A stretch of 64,000 nucleotides of DNA, from assembly GCA_028023455.1 (NCBI GenBank), contig JAQFVV010012446.1:5269501-5333500 (forward strand), given 5' to 3'. The notes beneath the pieces are model-generated. The model saw only the letters and a program-made list of their open reading frames with translations, did not search any database and was not told the DNA's origin. Every line of letters begins with the position of its first letter. Positions within the stretch are counted from its first letter, which is position 1. Made by a program: the position numbers and the translations under genes. Below, in pieces: positions 46,862 to 58,409 of the stretch. The stretch comes from Epiperipatus broadwayi (Eukaryota > Onychophora > Udeonychophora > Euonychophora > Peripatidae).

Positions 46862-47225
46862 AGGTTCTATACATGAGGGGTCAGAGTGACTTAAGGTCAA
46901 CATCAGTGACGGCTTTGAGCATTCCACTATCAGATATTTAATGATATGGATGGCTGAAGAGTTGGAGGGTGGAGAATATTGAGGCATATCCATTAAAGTT
47001 TGAAGATTTGCTAACTTAATGTAAGCTGAGTGCTGATTATATCTGAACCAAGTGATAAGTCTTGGCTCAGCATAAAATATGAATATTAAAGACCATTTAT
47101 TGTTTTCACATGTATGTTGTCATGTGTATCACTTGCAAAATATGGAGTGGATAGCTGTGGGGAGCTTGAAAATCTGAGTTTAAATCCTTTATAAAAGTAC
47201 ATATATGTAATTATATAATTGAATA
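46862..47225 (+). repeat. Repeat family A, nearly complete copy
   Basis: Runs from ACATGAGGGGTCAGAGTGAC through TTGAAGATTTGCTAAC, GCTGAGTGCTGATTATAT, ACCATTTATTG and ATGGAGTGGATAGCTGTGGG to GAGTTTAAATCC. The GATAGCTGTGG...CTTGAAAATC...GAGTTTAAATCC part resembles a degenerate tRNA (box A, anticodon arm, box B), here at the 3' end of the repeat, unlike ordinary SINEs. Confidence 0.65.
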
Positions 47226-48690
47226 TTATTTATAAATACATTAATTAGCTGTATATAAAGTATAACTTTAAAAATTGTACCCACTTAAGAACACTTTCAC
47301 TATCCTTGTAATCTTTGTCAACTAACACTTTGAAAGGCTAACCTTACCATAATTCTGTGATCTTAATGTTTGCTGCTTGCCTGTTAATTAAGTTGTGTTT
47401 GTATTTGTATATTAACATAGCTTCCTTTATTTTACTTTTGTTGTTATTTTTTCAATTTCCAATATTGTAAATTATTATAATTATTATTATAAAAAGGATT
47501 TTTATAAAATGGGCAATGGCTGGTCAATGGGTTTACCTACTGTTGCTCAAATATGTAATTTTGTAATTTTTACACATGAAAAAAATATTCTAAAAAAGGA
47601 ACATTATCAGAAAAAATATTACTGTATATTATTGATATGCTGATGATGTTTTTGTATGTGCAGGTCAAATACAATTAAAGAGGTGTTTAAAGAATTAAAT
47701 AATTTAAATGGCTTAAAATGTATAAAAACAGATGAAAATTTAATATGCGTTCAGTTTCTTGATCTTAAAATAACTAGAAATCAATATATGCTGGATTATT
47801 GAATGTCCATTAACACAATAGTAAAAAGAGGTTATATTCCATACATTTGAAGTTTTTCTTATTTAGAAATAATAGTCTTTGCAAATATTTATCAGATAAA
47901 GGCAAAAATATTGAAATATATGTGAATGAATTACTAAATGTTTCTTACAATTATACTCATATATATATAATGTTATTAAAGATTTTAATATGAAATATAA
48001 GAATACAAATTTTAATAATAATATTGATTCTCCTGCTAATAAAAAAATATGGATATCAATACCATATATTTCGAATGATGAAGAAAATTTTATAAGTAAA
48101 TTTTATAAAGGTATATGTGATGTTGCATTTTACACACCTCCTATTATTAAACAAATTAATAAATAACTCTAATAATAAAATCTCATTTATAAATACAAAT
48201 TGTATCATTTATAAATGGATATGTAGATGTGGTAATGGATATATAGGTGAATCAAGACATACATTCAAAAAAAGGACTAAAGAGCTCTTGCTGTTATTAA
48301 AAAGGGTTCAGAAATCAAAACAAAATTGCAAAGTAAATAATAATGTTTCAGCATCCATTTTTTATGACCATAATAAGTCATGTATTTATGATTTTAACTT
48401 CAATTATAATAATGTAAAAATATTGCAAATTGAAAAAAATAACAACAAAAGGAAAATAAAGAAAGCTATGCTAATATACAAATACAAACATGACTTAATT
48501 AACACGCAGGCAGTGAATGTTAAGATCACAGAATTGTGGGAAGGTTAGTCTTTCAAACTGTTAGTTGACAAAGACTACGAGGATAGTCGAAAGTGCTCCT
48601 AAGTGGATAAAAATTTTAAAGTTATACTTTACATATTTCTGATTACTGCATTTATAAATATTCAATCATATAATTATGTATATTGCTTTG
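47208..48690 (+). mobile_element. Penelope-like element remnant with inverted terminal arms
   Basis: Left (47208-47373) and right (48527-48690) arms are inverted copies. Matching text includes ATAAAGTATAACTTTAAAA, CTTTGTCAACTAACA and AATTCTGTGATCTTA. Between them lies a Penelope-type RT and GIY-YIG remnant. Terminal repeats in either orientation are a known trait of Penelope-like elements. Each arm has GAGGATAGTCGAAAGTGCTC or a mutated version, a possible hammerhead relic. Confidence 0.75.
47510..48546 (+). pseudogene. Penelope-like RT and GIY-YIG endonuclease pseudogene
   Basis: Broken frames preserve the family order. SMGLPTVAQICNF (near 47525-47560) corresponds to the A-M-G-S-x-L-S-P motif, and YADDVF (47636-47653) is the RT catalytic box. 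FLDLKITR follows near 47757-47780, then NSLCKYLSDKG near 47870, and IWISIPYISNDEENFISKFY (near 48047-48106), the linker motif I-x-I-P-Y. Then comes YKWICRCGNGYIGESRHTF (48207-48264) for the GIY-YIG nuclease core, in which the expected G-V/I-Y-x-x-x-C appears as I-I-Y-K-W-I-C and Y-I-G is intact. The last 143 codons (48117-48548) are one open frame. Several stops upstream show it is inactive. The N-terminal half of the RT is missing. Confidence 0.85.
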
Positions 48691-50284
48691 AAGAAATACA
48701 GACATCGAATTATAATATATATATATTGATGATGTGATTAAAAATAATAATTAAAAATAATATTCAGCTTTGGAATAATTAAATCTGTAAGGCAATAATA
48801 AAACATTAATTCAATAATTTGAGAGTCATCTGCAAACTGTGTTTGAATCCAGGGGTATAGACTGATATAAAATGAGTATACATAAATACTAAAACAGGAT
48901 TAAACAATGTTCAGTCTATTGAAAGCAATCAATTGTGATGATATTGTAGCCTGGCCATAAATTTTAAATTTAAAGTGTTGCCTTTTCTGTGTTCTTAACT
49001 GACCTCAAGTAAAAACTACCAAGGATAGATTTGGTGACTGCTACATAGGTGACAATACTGTATGGATAGATACCAAGAGAAATGAATGCTCAATACTGTG
49101 TATGTACATATATATATATATGGCAAGTACTTCCAAACTGATTGCTAAGTTTGCATTTATTTTTATAAAACTAATATATAACGTATTTTTTATAAGTTGT
49201 GCTAAAAATAATTTCCACTAAAAATGATTTTGAAATAATAATCATAATTATAATTTTTATAAATATGTAAATATCTTAGTTGTTTACAAAAAATGCAAAA
49301 AAATTATGTTTTTAACTTTTTTTAGAGTTTAATCATTAAATAGCAAGTTGTATTATAGTGGCATAAAATTCATCATATAATATTATGTTGGACATAAAGT
49401 TAACTTAAAACTATAGACTTTACTGCAATTTGTATTGAATAATGCCATTTTAATGTTACTGATTCTATATTTTAAATGTTGCTTTTGTTCCTAGATGGCA
49501 GAAGTAATTAAAAGGTAAGAGCTTTCTAATTGGTCACAAATGACAACTTCAAAATTTTGATGAACTTTGTTTAAGTTATGCTTTAAAAAGACATATTTGT
49601 GAAGTCATTTTTTGTAGTGTCAAAACATTAATTTGAAGCATAATATAATTATAAAAAAGAAATGCCTTTTTATTTAATATAAAAATCATGTTTTTTTGAA
49701 GTAATTAAACTTATATTGTAGAAAACGAAAAAGTATTTTTTTTTTTATTATTCTACTAACGTCAAAAATTTAAACTTATTTAACAAAATTCTAATTAGTA
49801 ATGTTATTATTTTTAGAATATTTAGATTGTTTTAGTTATGTAAAAACAATTCTTAATAATAAATATGCAAAAACTGATTTTATCTTGGCATTAACTCTAT
49901 TCAAATTAAAATCTACATATATGGAAAGTTATAGGTTGAACCTAAATTAGTTGTTTTAAATAGAATGGGGAAAGGTTAAAAGCTAAAATGTTGAAAATAA
50001 TTGCTTTCAATAAAAATGTAATAGTATTTTTAGCTTTTAATATATTTCAGTATGGTTTTCAAATAGTTTATAAAGTCATCATACAATTTCAATGATTTAC
50101 CTGCCAATATCAATTGAATGGTTTAAAAAAATCAGAAATATAGTCATGTAATTAAATGTAAAATTAGAAGTTATCAAGGATGAACAGAATGTAAATAATG
50201 CCTTCCCATTCATAAATAAATAGAATATATAAGAGTGCTATAAAGGCTTATAATAACAGATAATCAATAATCATCTGAATTAAA
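48691..50284. other. AT-rich stretch, nothing recognised
   Basis: No feature could be supported. Confidence 0.4.
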
Positions 50285-50520
50285 ACAAGCAAAATTCACT
50301 ATAGTATAGCCACACAGCAAGCTAGAGTAATCAATGAATGCCAGAAGACTTGTGCATAAAATCCCCATCTAGTGCTTACTCAGCCAATATTCCCAGACTA
50401 GTTTCTGGTTGTGGCCTTCATCAGTGAAGAGCCTTGGATCTGAGAGCACTGCACCTAGATCTTAGTATCTAATAAGAGTTATAAGCAAGCATAAGAAATG
50501 GTGATCGTGTGATGTTTGTT
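50285..50520 (-). mobile_element. Repeat B copy with hammerhead-like core
   Basis: Has the family's outer text (GAGTAATCAATGAATGCCAG, GCATAAAATCCCCATC), the core, and GAGCACTGCACCTAGATC. A separate piece with AAGCATAAGAAATGGTGATC follows at about 50482. Confidence 0.75.
50384..50437 (-). ncRNA. Hammerhead ribozyme-like motif (repeat B)
   Basis: Minus strand, in order: CCAA, GGCTCTTCA, CTGATGA, AGGCCACAACCA, GAAAC, TA, GTC, TGGGAATATTGG. CTGATGA and GAAA are the invariant hammerhead core. GAAAC-TA-GTC gives a two-pair stem III ending at the GUC cleavage triplet, and CCAA/TTGG plus TTCA/TGGG form a two-part stem I. Stem II has lost a base here (GGC/CC). Minimal stem III type I hammerheads are known in Penelope-like elements. 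Structure read by eye. Confidence 0.5.
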
Positions 50521-51174
50521 GGCTTAATCGTCTAAATGCTAAAACCTACATTTGAAATTGTAAAATAAAAATAAAATTATTATGAATAAAAATGTAATGC
50601 TTTTTATTCAGAAGATGTGAGCTTCTAGTTGGTAAAATGATTATATTTTAGGACATATTTTAAATATCTAGCATTAAGGTTAAAAGTGACATATATATAT
50701 ATAAGTGTTAACCCTTCAATTTATTTTCACCCATTATGTCATTGATCCAGTAAATGTTCACCCTGTGTGTTTTTGTGGTGGGAACAAGGCTTTGAGTGAT
50801 TTTAAGGGTTAGAAATTGTTTCCTAATTTTAATTTTAATTAAAGTGGATGGTAGTAGTTATCAGTATTAAAAAGAGAATAATTCAAGAGATTGCAAAATC
50901 TTTGTTGAGTAGAAAAAGATACTTGTGAGTTTTCAAGTGAACCAAGATGGCAGCCTATATTTTTAATAAATCTACAGTTTCGAGAGCCCCCAAACAATGT
51001 TTACAAAAAAATGCCTGCTAGAAAACGTCACATTTCATATTTACATTTTATTTTTTATTATTGTTATTTTAAAAAAAAGAAATTGTTGTGGAAAAATTAA
51101 CAGTATTTACAGTTTTTTATTTTTTTATTTTTTATTTTTTAGGATTTACTTATTAACAAAAGAATGAATGAAAA
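50521..51174. other. AT-rich stretch, nothing recognised
   Basis: No feature could be supported. Confidence 0.4.
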
Positions 51175-51290
51175 ATATATCACGTTGGTAGCTGAGAGGT
51201 CAGTGCAGCAGCCTTGCAAGCAAGCAGTTGCTTGCAGACAATTGTCATGGGTTCACTTCCCAGCCAATGCTATGACATATGGAAAATATA
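51175..51290 (+). mobile_element. tRNA-derived SINE, third copy
   Basis: Contains GTAGCTGAGAGGTCAGTGCA (box A-like), CCTTGCAAGCAAGCAG, GGGTTCACTTCCCAG (box B), then AATGCTATGACATATGG and an AT tail. Same family as 31237-31352. The 65-codon frame across it is incidental. Confidence 0.7.
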
Positions 51291-51562
51291 TATATAACAT
51301 TCATACTTTATTCATGTGGAAGCATAAAATCATATCATGGTCATTAATGTACATTTTTTAAAAGGACAGGATCCTGTATCTTTGGAAATAGTTCACTGCA
51401 TTATGTTCTGTGACAGGAAGGTCCCAAATTTTTGTCATTATGATAATTTACCAAAAAAACTGCTGACAAAAAGAAACATGCTGAATTGATTCAAAGTATG
51501 ACCATGTTAAGAACATCTCATCCTTTCCATGTTATAATATAAATTAAAAAAGGAAATAAAGC

Positions 51563-51750
51563 AAGATCTAGGTACAGTGCTCTTAAATCCAAGGTTATTC
51601 ACTGATGAAAGCCACAAGCTAGAAACTAGTCTGGTGATGTTGGATGAGTAGGCACTAAGTTTGGATTTTATGCACAAACCTTCTTGCATCCATTGATTAC
51701 TCTGGTTTGTATTAAGTGGTGCTAATATATGGAGAGTTTGGTATTAGTGG
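51563..51750 (+). mobile_element. Repeat B copy with hammerhead-like core
   Basis: Begins AGATCTAGGTACAGTGCTCT, then the core, TGAGTAGGCACTAAG, TTTTATGCACAAACCTTCT, CCATTGATTACTCTGG, and ends at TATATGGAGAGTTTGG. Confidence 0.75.
51587..51645 (+). ncRNA. Hammerhead ribozyme-like motif (repeat B)
   Basis: In order: ATCCAA, GGTTATTCA, CTGATGA, AAGCCACAAGCTA, GAAAC, TA, GTC, TGGTGATG, TTGGAT. The outer stem I (ATCCAA/TTGGAT) is perfect. Inner stem I pairs TCA with TGG. Stem II is AGC/GCT where the palindrome copy has GGC/GCC, a compensatory A-U to G-C change. An A-A mismatch sits at the stem II base. GUC precedes the predicted cleavage site. Confidence 0.55.
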
Positions 51751-53718
51751 TATGGGGATATACACACAAATGGAAAAATGTGAATGATTTATCTGCAAGT
51801 TGTGCAAGAAAGGCATAGAAAATATTAGGCTTCTGTTAATTGAATATAAATGCCTGAAAGCAGAAAGGATACAAATAATAAAGTTGTGGAAGAATAATTT
51901 ATAAACAAAGAAATCATACAGAAAGTGGTTTATTGGGTTTTATGCTGGGTTTGGGAAAAGATGAGGGATTTAGATATAAAGGCCATGGAGGTGACAAAGA
52001 TTATGTTGTGGAAATGGGATGGAGCAGGATAAAAAAGAATATGGGAAATACTTAGGGCAAGGAATGGAAAGGGCTAATAGATTTCTCTGGTCATAGTGGC
52101 TGAAAGATTCCTGATTTTTGTATGAGAAGTCACAATGCATCACATCGCATTATTCTTATAAACATAATAGGATTGGTTTCTATTCCCTTTTAACATTGTT
52201 GTGGAAGGGCAAACTGTCACTGCAATGTAATTATATATTTTTTAAAAATTTAGGGATTATATAACTATCCCTCAGTTCAAATCCGTTATTTTGTAACCAT
52301 CCACCAACCCAGAGGGCTGACCTACATCTCTCAATGTGCATGCATTTTGTAAAAAACCTTCACTCTTCAGGTGAGGTTGATAGTTTGGTAACTTTACCAC
52401 CTTCATGCAAAGCAAGAACTGGTTTCTATTGACTTGTGAAAGAGTGAAACTCAAACTTCCGCACTCTTACGTTTGACACCAATCACTTCCCATAAATATA
52501 TAAATGATTATTATCATTATCATCAACCCGGATGTAACCTTTAGATCTCAGTTAAAGATTAATATATCTGTTGTTTTTTTAATTAGAACGTAAATAAACA
52601 CTTAGAATAAAACTCAACTTCGTTTATCCTTTCTTAAGTGTAATATTTAGGGTAATATGTTTGTAATAAAAAAAACTACTTAAATCAGCTACACCGATTC
52701 TTGAATCTTATAAACAAAAACATTTTGAAAAGATCAATATATATATAATTTTAAATAAGCCTATTTTTTTTCCCTCTGATGTTAACTATTTTGTAAATAA
52801 AGTGGAAAGTGCGTCCGTTATAGACTCCGCTAAGTTGAATGATCTTAGATAAGTCAAGCATGTAGAAAAATCAATCGTAAATAAATAATATTACATCATT
52901 TTGTTAAATGCAATATTAAATATTACCTGTATTAACACATTTAATAATTTGTTTCTATCTACTTGTACCCAGGTGTACTGAACCTAATAAAATCACTTAC
53001 ATCTGACAAGCAGGATTCTGGAAGAAGCCATGTGAATCTCTTTGAAATAACAAGAAATAAATTTAAAATCACGTCCTATAAATAAATGCCATTATCTTTT
53101 CGGAGTTGAACAAATCTCTGGTCTTACGGGGTAATATACGAAACGTTTATTCTATTCAATATTCTGCATAAATTTGAAGCTGAGAAACAGAAGGAGCTTT
53201 CGGATAATCATGTTACGATGTCGTTTCTCCAGGTGATATTAATCTCTTTAGTTAAAATTATATATGAGTTAATATATATTGAATAAAATAATTATTAATT
53301 AGTAATTTAAATAAGTATTAATTATTTATTTTAAAATATTAATGTTATTTTAAATAAATAATATTAATGTTAGTATTATTTCTATTGTAATATCAAATAC
53401 ACCATTTTCTAGCAGACACTCAACCATATTAGTAGTAGTAGTAGTAGTAGAAATAATGTTATATTTTAGTGTTTTGTTTTGTTTTTAATTCTTAGAATTT
53501 ATTAATTCGTTTACTTAACTATGGTTGCGATTCAAATGCGTATTTGGTTTAGCAATAAATTTATGAAATTGATGTGCAATTAAATTTTAATTTGACTTTG
53601 CTTTTAAAATAATACGCATCTTTATTCCTATTCGTGTATGTGGACATATATATATATCATTTTCAATTATCATGATCCATTACAAGACGAAGATCTTTCC
53701 AAGTTTAATATAGTTACT
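51751..53718. other. Non-coding stretch; (TAG)n near 53430-53450
   Basis: Apart from a short TAG microsatellite no feature could be supported. The 60-codon frame at 52272-52454 has no recognisable domain. Confidence 0.4.
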
Positions 53719-53832
53719 CTAATCCCTAGCCTCTCTTCTTCCCAATACATGCGCACACTTTTTTATTTAAAATATCTATCTAGCTTGTGGACTCTTTCTA
53801 GGTTTTTTATTATTCTCCATAGTTATTCTAAT
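53719..53832 (-). repeat. Part of the LINE C-terminal tandem array, left of the hAT element
   Basis: CTAATCCCTAGCCTCTCTTC starts a unit at 53719, and the next unit start (CTAAT) at 53828 is cut by the hAT insertion. The array resumes at 58410. Confidence 0.75.
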
Positions 53833-54029
53833 CAGGGCCGGCGCTGGGTACTAGGCGCCCGCATGCAAATTTGCTTTTGGCGCCCCTGTCAATATGTATG
53901 TTTACTAAGATGACCCGACCGTGTCCCGTGGCGTTTTAAAAAAGTCATGATTTTTAGAAAGAATGCACGATGTAATGCTATTTTTGATATCAAAAATAGC
54001 ATAAAATTGATTGTTAAATTATATATTAT

Positions 54030-54360
54030 TTCATACAAACGGTTTGTATGAAATAATATATAATTTAACACGGCAAATTTAGATGTTAGAAAAATTTGCA
54101 GAAATTTTAAAAATAATGTGTTTGTTAAAAATAGACAGAATGATTCAAATATATATATAATAAATTTAAAAAAAATAATGTTTGAGATTAAAATATTTAA
54201 ATGTTTAAAATAATTTTCGAAAAACATTTACATATTTTAATCTCAAATATTTTTTTTTTTTAAAATTTCATATTTATTATTTGCGTCACTGTCTGTTTTT
54301 AACAAATCCATTATTTTTAAAATTTTTGCTAATTTTTCTAACCTCTAAATTTATGCAAAT
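54030..54360. repeat. Foldbacks nested in the hAT element
   Basis: An inner perfect palindrome lies around 54034 (TATTATTTCATACAAAC and its complement, 2-bp centre). Next to it, a larger inverted repeat has arms about 54070-54200 and 54220-54355, with TTTAAAAATAATG and TTGTTAAAAATAGACAG matched by complements. GTGTCCCG near 53915 and again near 54527 may mark the edges of a nested inverted-repeat element, but these edges are uncertain. Confidence 0.55.
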
Positions 54361-54709
54361 ATTAGCAAATTTAATAATAAATTTACAATTTATAAATGAA
54401 ATAATTTTAAAAAAAGATAATATTACAAACATACATATTTAATTTATTATTATTAATGTACGCTATATCTATATAAACGCTCCATATAAACCAAATTTTT
54501 AATCAGCCCCCCCCCCCGGTCAATGGTGTCCCGTTTTACCAATGTTAAAATCTGGTCACTTTAATGTATACCACCTACATGTTATAAATATTAGTGTACA
54601 AAATCTTTCTAAGGGAAACAAACAAGGCAATGTAAATAAATAATTTTTAATATTAAAAAAAAAGAAAATACAGTTAAAAAAAGTAAATGCATTACAAAAC
54701 ATGTTATAA

Positions 54710-57204
54710 TTATAATAATTTTATACTCCTTGACTTCATATTAATAAACCTTGATATGATTGTATTTATTTCCAGTTCTGCACAAATATCATTTTCAATA
54801 GCAATTAATGCCAAATTAACAAGCCGTTTTTGTGACATAGTTGTTCTCAAGTAAGTTTTAATTAATTTTAACTTAGAAAAAGAGTGTTCACCGCTTGCAA
54901 CACTAACAGGTAATGTTAATAATATTCTTAAAGCTATTGATAAGTTTGGCATAGATAAATTATTAGAAACTATAAAATTAAGTGTTTCGAAAGGGTTTTG
55001 AGAATTTAAAAAATCCTTTTGAAAAATATCTCGAAAAGCACATAATTCGTCGAATAAATCTGTAGCATTAATATCTTTACTGTTATCAAATTTCAAAATA
55101 TTTTCTAAATCTTTGCATTTTGCTTGTAACTCGCTCTTATTAATTTCTGATATTTTATATAGAAAATTGAAATTATTATAACATGCTTCGAGGAGTTCAA
55201 AGCGTTCTGTTAAAGAATTAATCGCTACATCTAAAAGTGTAAAAAACATGTTTATTTTAAATTTTTCTTCAGGTATTTGAGGTGTTTCGTCCTGATGCTC
55301 GTAATCAAATTGACGAGTTTTTTTCCGTTGTCGAACTTCTTTGGCAGTTTTAAATTCTTTCTCTCCATCAACCTCTTCGCTAAGTTCATCTGCAATTTTG
55401 AGAATGTTTTTGAAATTTGAATCTGATCGATATTCTCGTAAAAATTTATTTAGATTTGCGATCGATTCTAAAGCAAGTGAAGCATTCATATTTACATTTT
55501 GGAGCATTTTACTGACAGGATTTATTCTATTTAATATATCATGCCAAATTATTAAAGAACAAATAAATTTGTAATCCTTAAGGTTAGTGCAGAGTGATTG
55601 AGCTTCATGTTGAATTTCTCTATTAAAAGATTCGTTGTTCATTATTTCATAGAGTGCATCATAAATTTCACCCAACTGATACCGTAGAGGCCGGATTGCA
55701 TCAATTCTGCTTTCCCATCGTGTTTCTGATGGTTGTTTTAGAGTTAAAGTTTTAATAAATTTTAAAAGGATTGACCACCGTTTATAAGATGATGAAAAAA
55801 AATTGTATATTTTTTGAACAATTGCAAAAAAACCAATTGTATCTACATTGACTTTGGCGGCATCGTTTATGATTAAGTTTAAAGAATGAGCAGCACATGA
55901 TACGTAAAATGCACGAGGGTTTTTGGTTAAAATCAAATTTTGAAGTCCAGCCTTTTTGCCTTTCATGTTGGCCCCATTATCATACCCTTGACCACGCATG
56001 TCTTCAATGGGAATCTTCCATTTTTCCAGTTGTTCAATTATTGTTGTACATAAACCTCGTCCAGTGGAATCTGTTATATCTATGAAACCTAAAAAGTTTT
56101 CTCTAATTTTAACCGTTCCATTATTACAAAAAACGAAGCGAATAATTATGGTCATTTGTTCAGTTTTACTTGCATCTGGTGTACAATCTAAAATAATAGA
56201 ATAATATTTGGATTTCTTTATCGATAATAAAATTGTTTCCCTAATTGCTGTACTTAAAATTTCCAATAATTCATTTTGGCTATCTTTGCTCAAATAATGT
56301 ACTCTATTGTTTTGATCTAGGGCCCTCTCAACATGATTTTCCATAACGGGATCAAACTTCGCAAATAATTCAATTAATTTTAAAAAATTTCCGTTATTTT
56401 TTTCGTATAATTTATCAGATGATCCACGAAATGCTAAATTTTGACTACCAAGGAATTTGATAATTTCAATCAGCCGTTCCAAAACACTCCTCCAATGTTT
56501 CTTTTCCATTTCATATAAATTTTGAGATTGACAATCAATAGTAATTTTGTTTTTTAATCTTTTCTCAAGTTCATTCCAATTCAATAAACTTTTCATGTGA
56601 GCCATACTAGTTTCATGTCTGTGTAAAGTTGTACTTAAATTTCTCCAATTATTGTATCCTTCTATGAGGCTAGATTCAGTAGATCCAAAAACTTTGCAAC
56701 AAAAGCAAAACACAGAGTTCAAAATTTCGGAATAAATAAGCCATTTTCGAAAAACTACTTCTCCGTTTTCCATTTTTCTATTATAATATACATCAGAAAA
56801 TTTACGGCCATGTACATCGTTCGGATATATAATATCTTTCTTTTGAACAGGCCCCATTTCTACTAAAATAACACGTAGTTTGTCATCGATTTTATTCCAT
56901 TCAGCTGGATCTTCTAAATTTGTACACATTTGATATGATATTGGCACAATGACTTTGTTGTCACTTAACTGTTTCTTACTAAAATCTTGTTCAATATTTT
57001 CAACAGTTCCCTGTGATCTAGATGATGTGCACGGTTCTGGTTCTTGTTGAGTATAAGCTATTTCAGAAGCAGTTGATATTTTAAGATATTTATTAAGTGA
57101 TCCACTTTGTTTTTTAATGTTTGCTATTTTTTCAGCTTGGCGTTTACGATTTTGTGCACCGGATAGTTTTTCTTAGTTTTTGATTCCATATTACTTTTAC
57201 TCAT
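54710..57204 (-). CDS. hAT transposase, ZMYM1/TTF-type (one frameshift near the start)
   Basis: The main frame is open for 745 codons from 56947 (where it begins with a GTG, not a real start) and extends upstream without ATG through KLSGAQNRKRQAEKIANIKK, the usual N-terminus of this family. The likely start is the ATG at 57204 (MSKSNMESKTKK), joined after a one-base shift in an A-run near 57175, possibly a sequencing error. Domains, numbered from 56947: TTF-type zinc finger about 45-120 (C81, C83, C84, H109, H111, H117), then the DUF4371/RNase H-like region with D254 in ILDCTPD and D323 in YDNGANM, and a C-terminal dimerisation region about 665-745 with FSKLKLIKTYLRTTMSQKRL. The length of about 830 aa fits ZMYM1-like transposases. 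It probably cuts and pastes the surrounding element. Confidence 0.88.
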
Positions 57205-58409
57205 GAACGCCACTTTAAAATAATTTTCAAATGTAATAAATAAATAAATACGGACTCTAATTTATATATTTACATCATGTATCTTAATACTTAAGATTAT
57301 ATATCGCTAATTTAGATGTCCAACACAAATTACTTCTTGCGCCAAAATACAAAACTCTATACGCGGAGGGGAAGAAGTTGTTTAACTTGTTTACCTAAAA
57401 AAGGCAGCTAATAAATTGGAAATATTCAGCCATTGACATTAAAAATGGTCAGGTTTTAAAATAACTCAAGTGTCCAGTTTTTTACGCTTGATTGAACATT
57501 TTAGTTTTACCATTGGCAAGATTTTCTTTTGTTATCATATATTTTTCTAATTAACACAGGTGGCCTGCCAGGCCTGATTTGCGATTTCAATAGAAAATTT
57601 CCTGGGATTATAATTATTGTTTACAAGTTCTTACTAAGATTTTAAAATTTGCGATAAACATCATAAGCAAACGTATGTAATTAATTTGCAAACCTAATTA
57701 GTATGCAGAAAAAATAGACTTTTGACAACGATTAAAATATATAAAATAAAAAGTAAACTGAAAATTATATTAAGTTTACTGGAATTATACCTATAATATA
57801 TATTACATACACGTTCGAATATTTATATCAAATTATTATTTAAATAAAAAATTAGAAAATGTTTTATTTTGCAATATTATAATCGTTTCTTACGATTTCA
57901 AAATTATGTACATGATCTAATATATATATACGCATATACATACATAAGTTCTAATTTATAATACTTTTAGTGTGTGTTTATTTATATATTTGCTAGCAGA
58001 AAGTTACTTATAGTTTACTATAAGCAGTACTATATATATATAAACATTACAATATGAAATTTGTAATATAATAAACTTTATGTTTAGTTTATTGTTCATG
58101 ATAAATAATAGATTTGATTGTTTTATATTTTTAATATTAAGCAGAGCTTGTGTGCAGGCCTGCTTGTGTGTGTCATTTAATAAGATATAATATGACTTCA
58201 TATGATTTTCAATAATCTACTCTCAATAATTTTTGTAAATAAACATTTGAGAATAATATTCTTCAAATGTGAGTATTTTTGTTAGTAGAGTTTTAATTTC
58301 TCAGGGATGGCGCCTTCTTTTTCAGATGCTAATCTCTCAGTGATGGCGCCTCCTTCTGCCAGCGCCCGCATGCCTAGCATGCGTTGCATGCCCGCTTCCG
58401 CCGGCCCTG

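Larger units (their letters stand above)
53833..58409 (-). mobile_element. Near-intact hAT transposon, 4.6 kb
   Basis: The ends are CAGGGCCGGCG and, read inward from the right, CAGGGCCGGCGGAAG, a terminal inverted repeat with CAGGGCCGGCG identical. ATTCTAAT is duplicated exactly on both sides (53825-53832 and 58410-58417), the 8-bp target duplication of hAT elements. Subterminal GGCGCC and GCATGC motifs are repeated at both ends. The element carries one large transposase gene on the minus strand. Removing it joins two halves of a tandem LINE-derived array. It is recent by its perfect duplication and near-open ORF. Confidence 0.92.

Noticed and set aside
55341-56204. Plus-strand frames of 62-77 aa
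   Set aside because: Antisense shadows of the hAT transposase.
56945-56947. GTG as the start codon of the hAT transposase
   Set aside because: The frame stays open well upstream with conserved family sequence, and a proper ATG lies at 57204 after a one-base shift.
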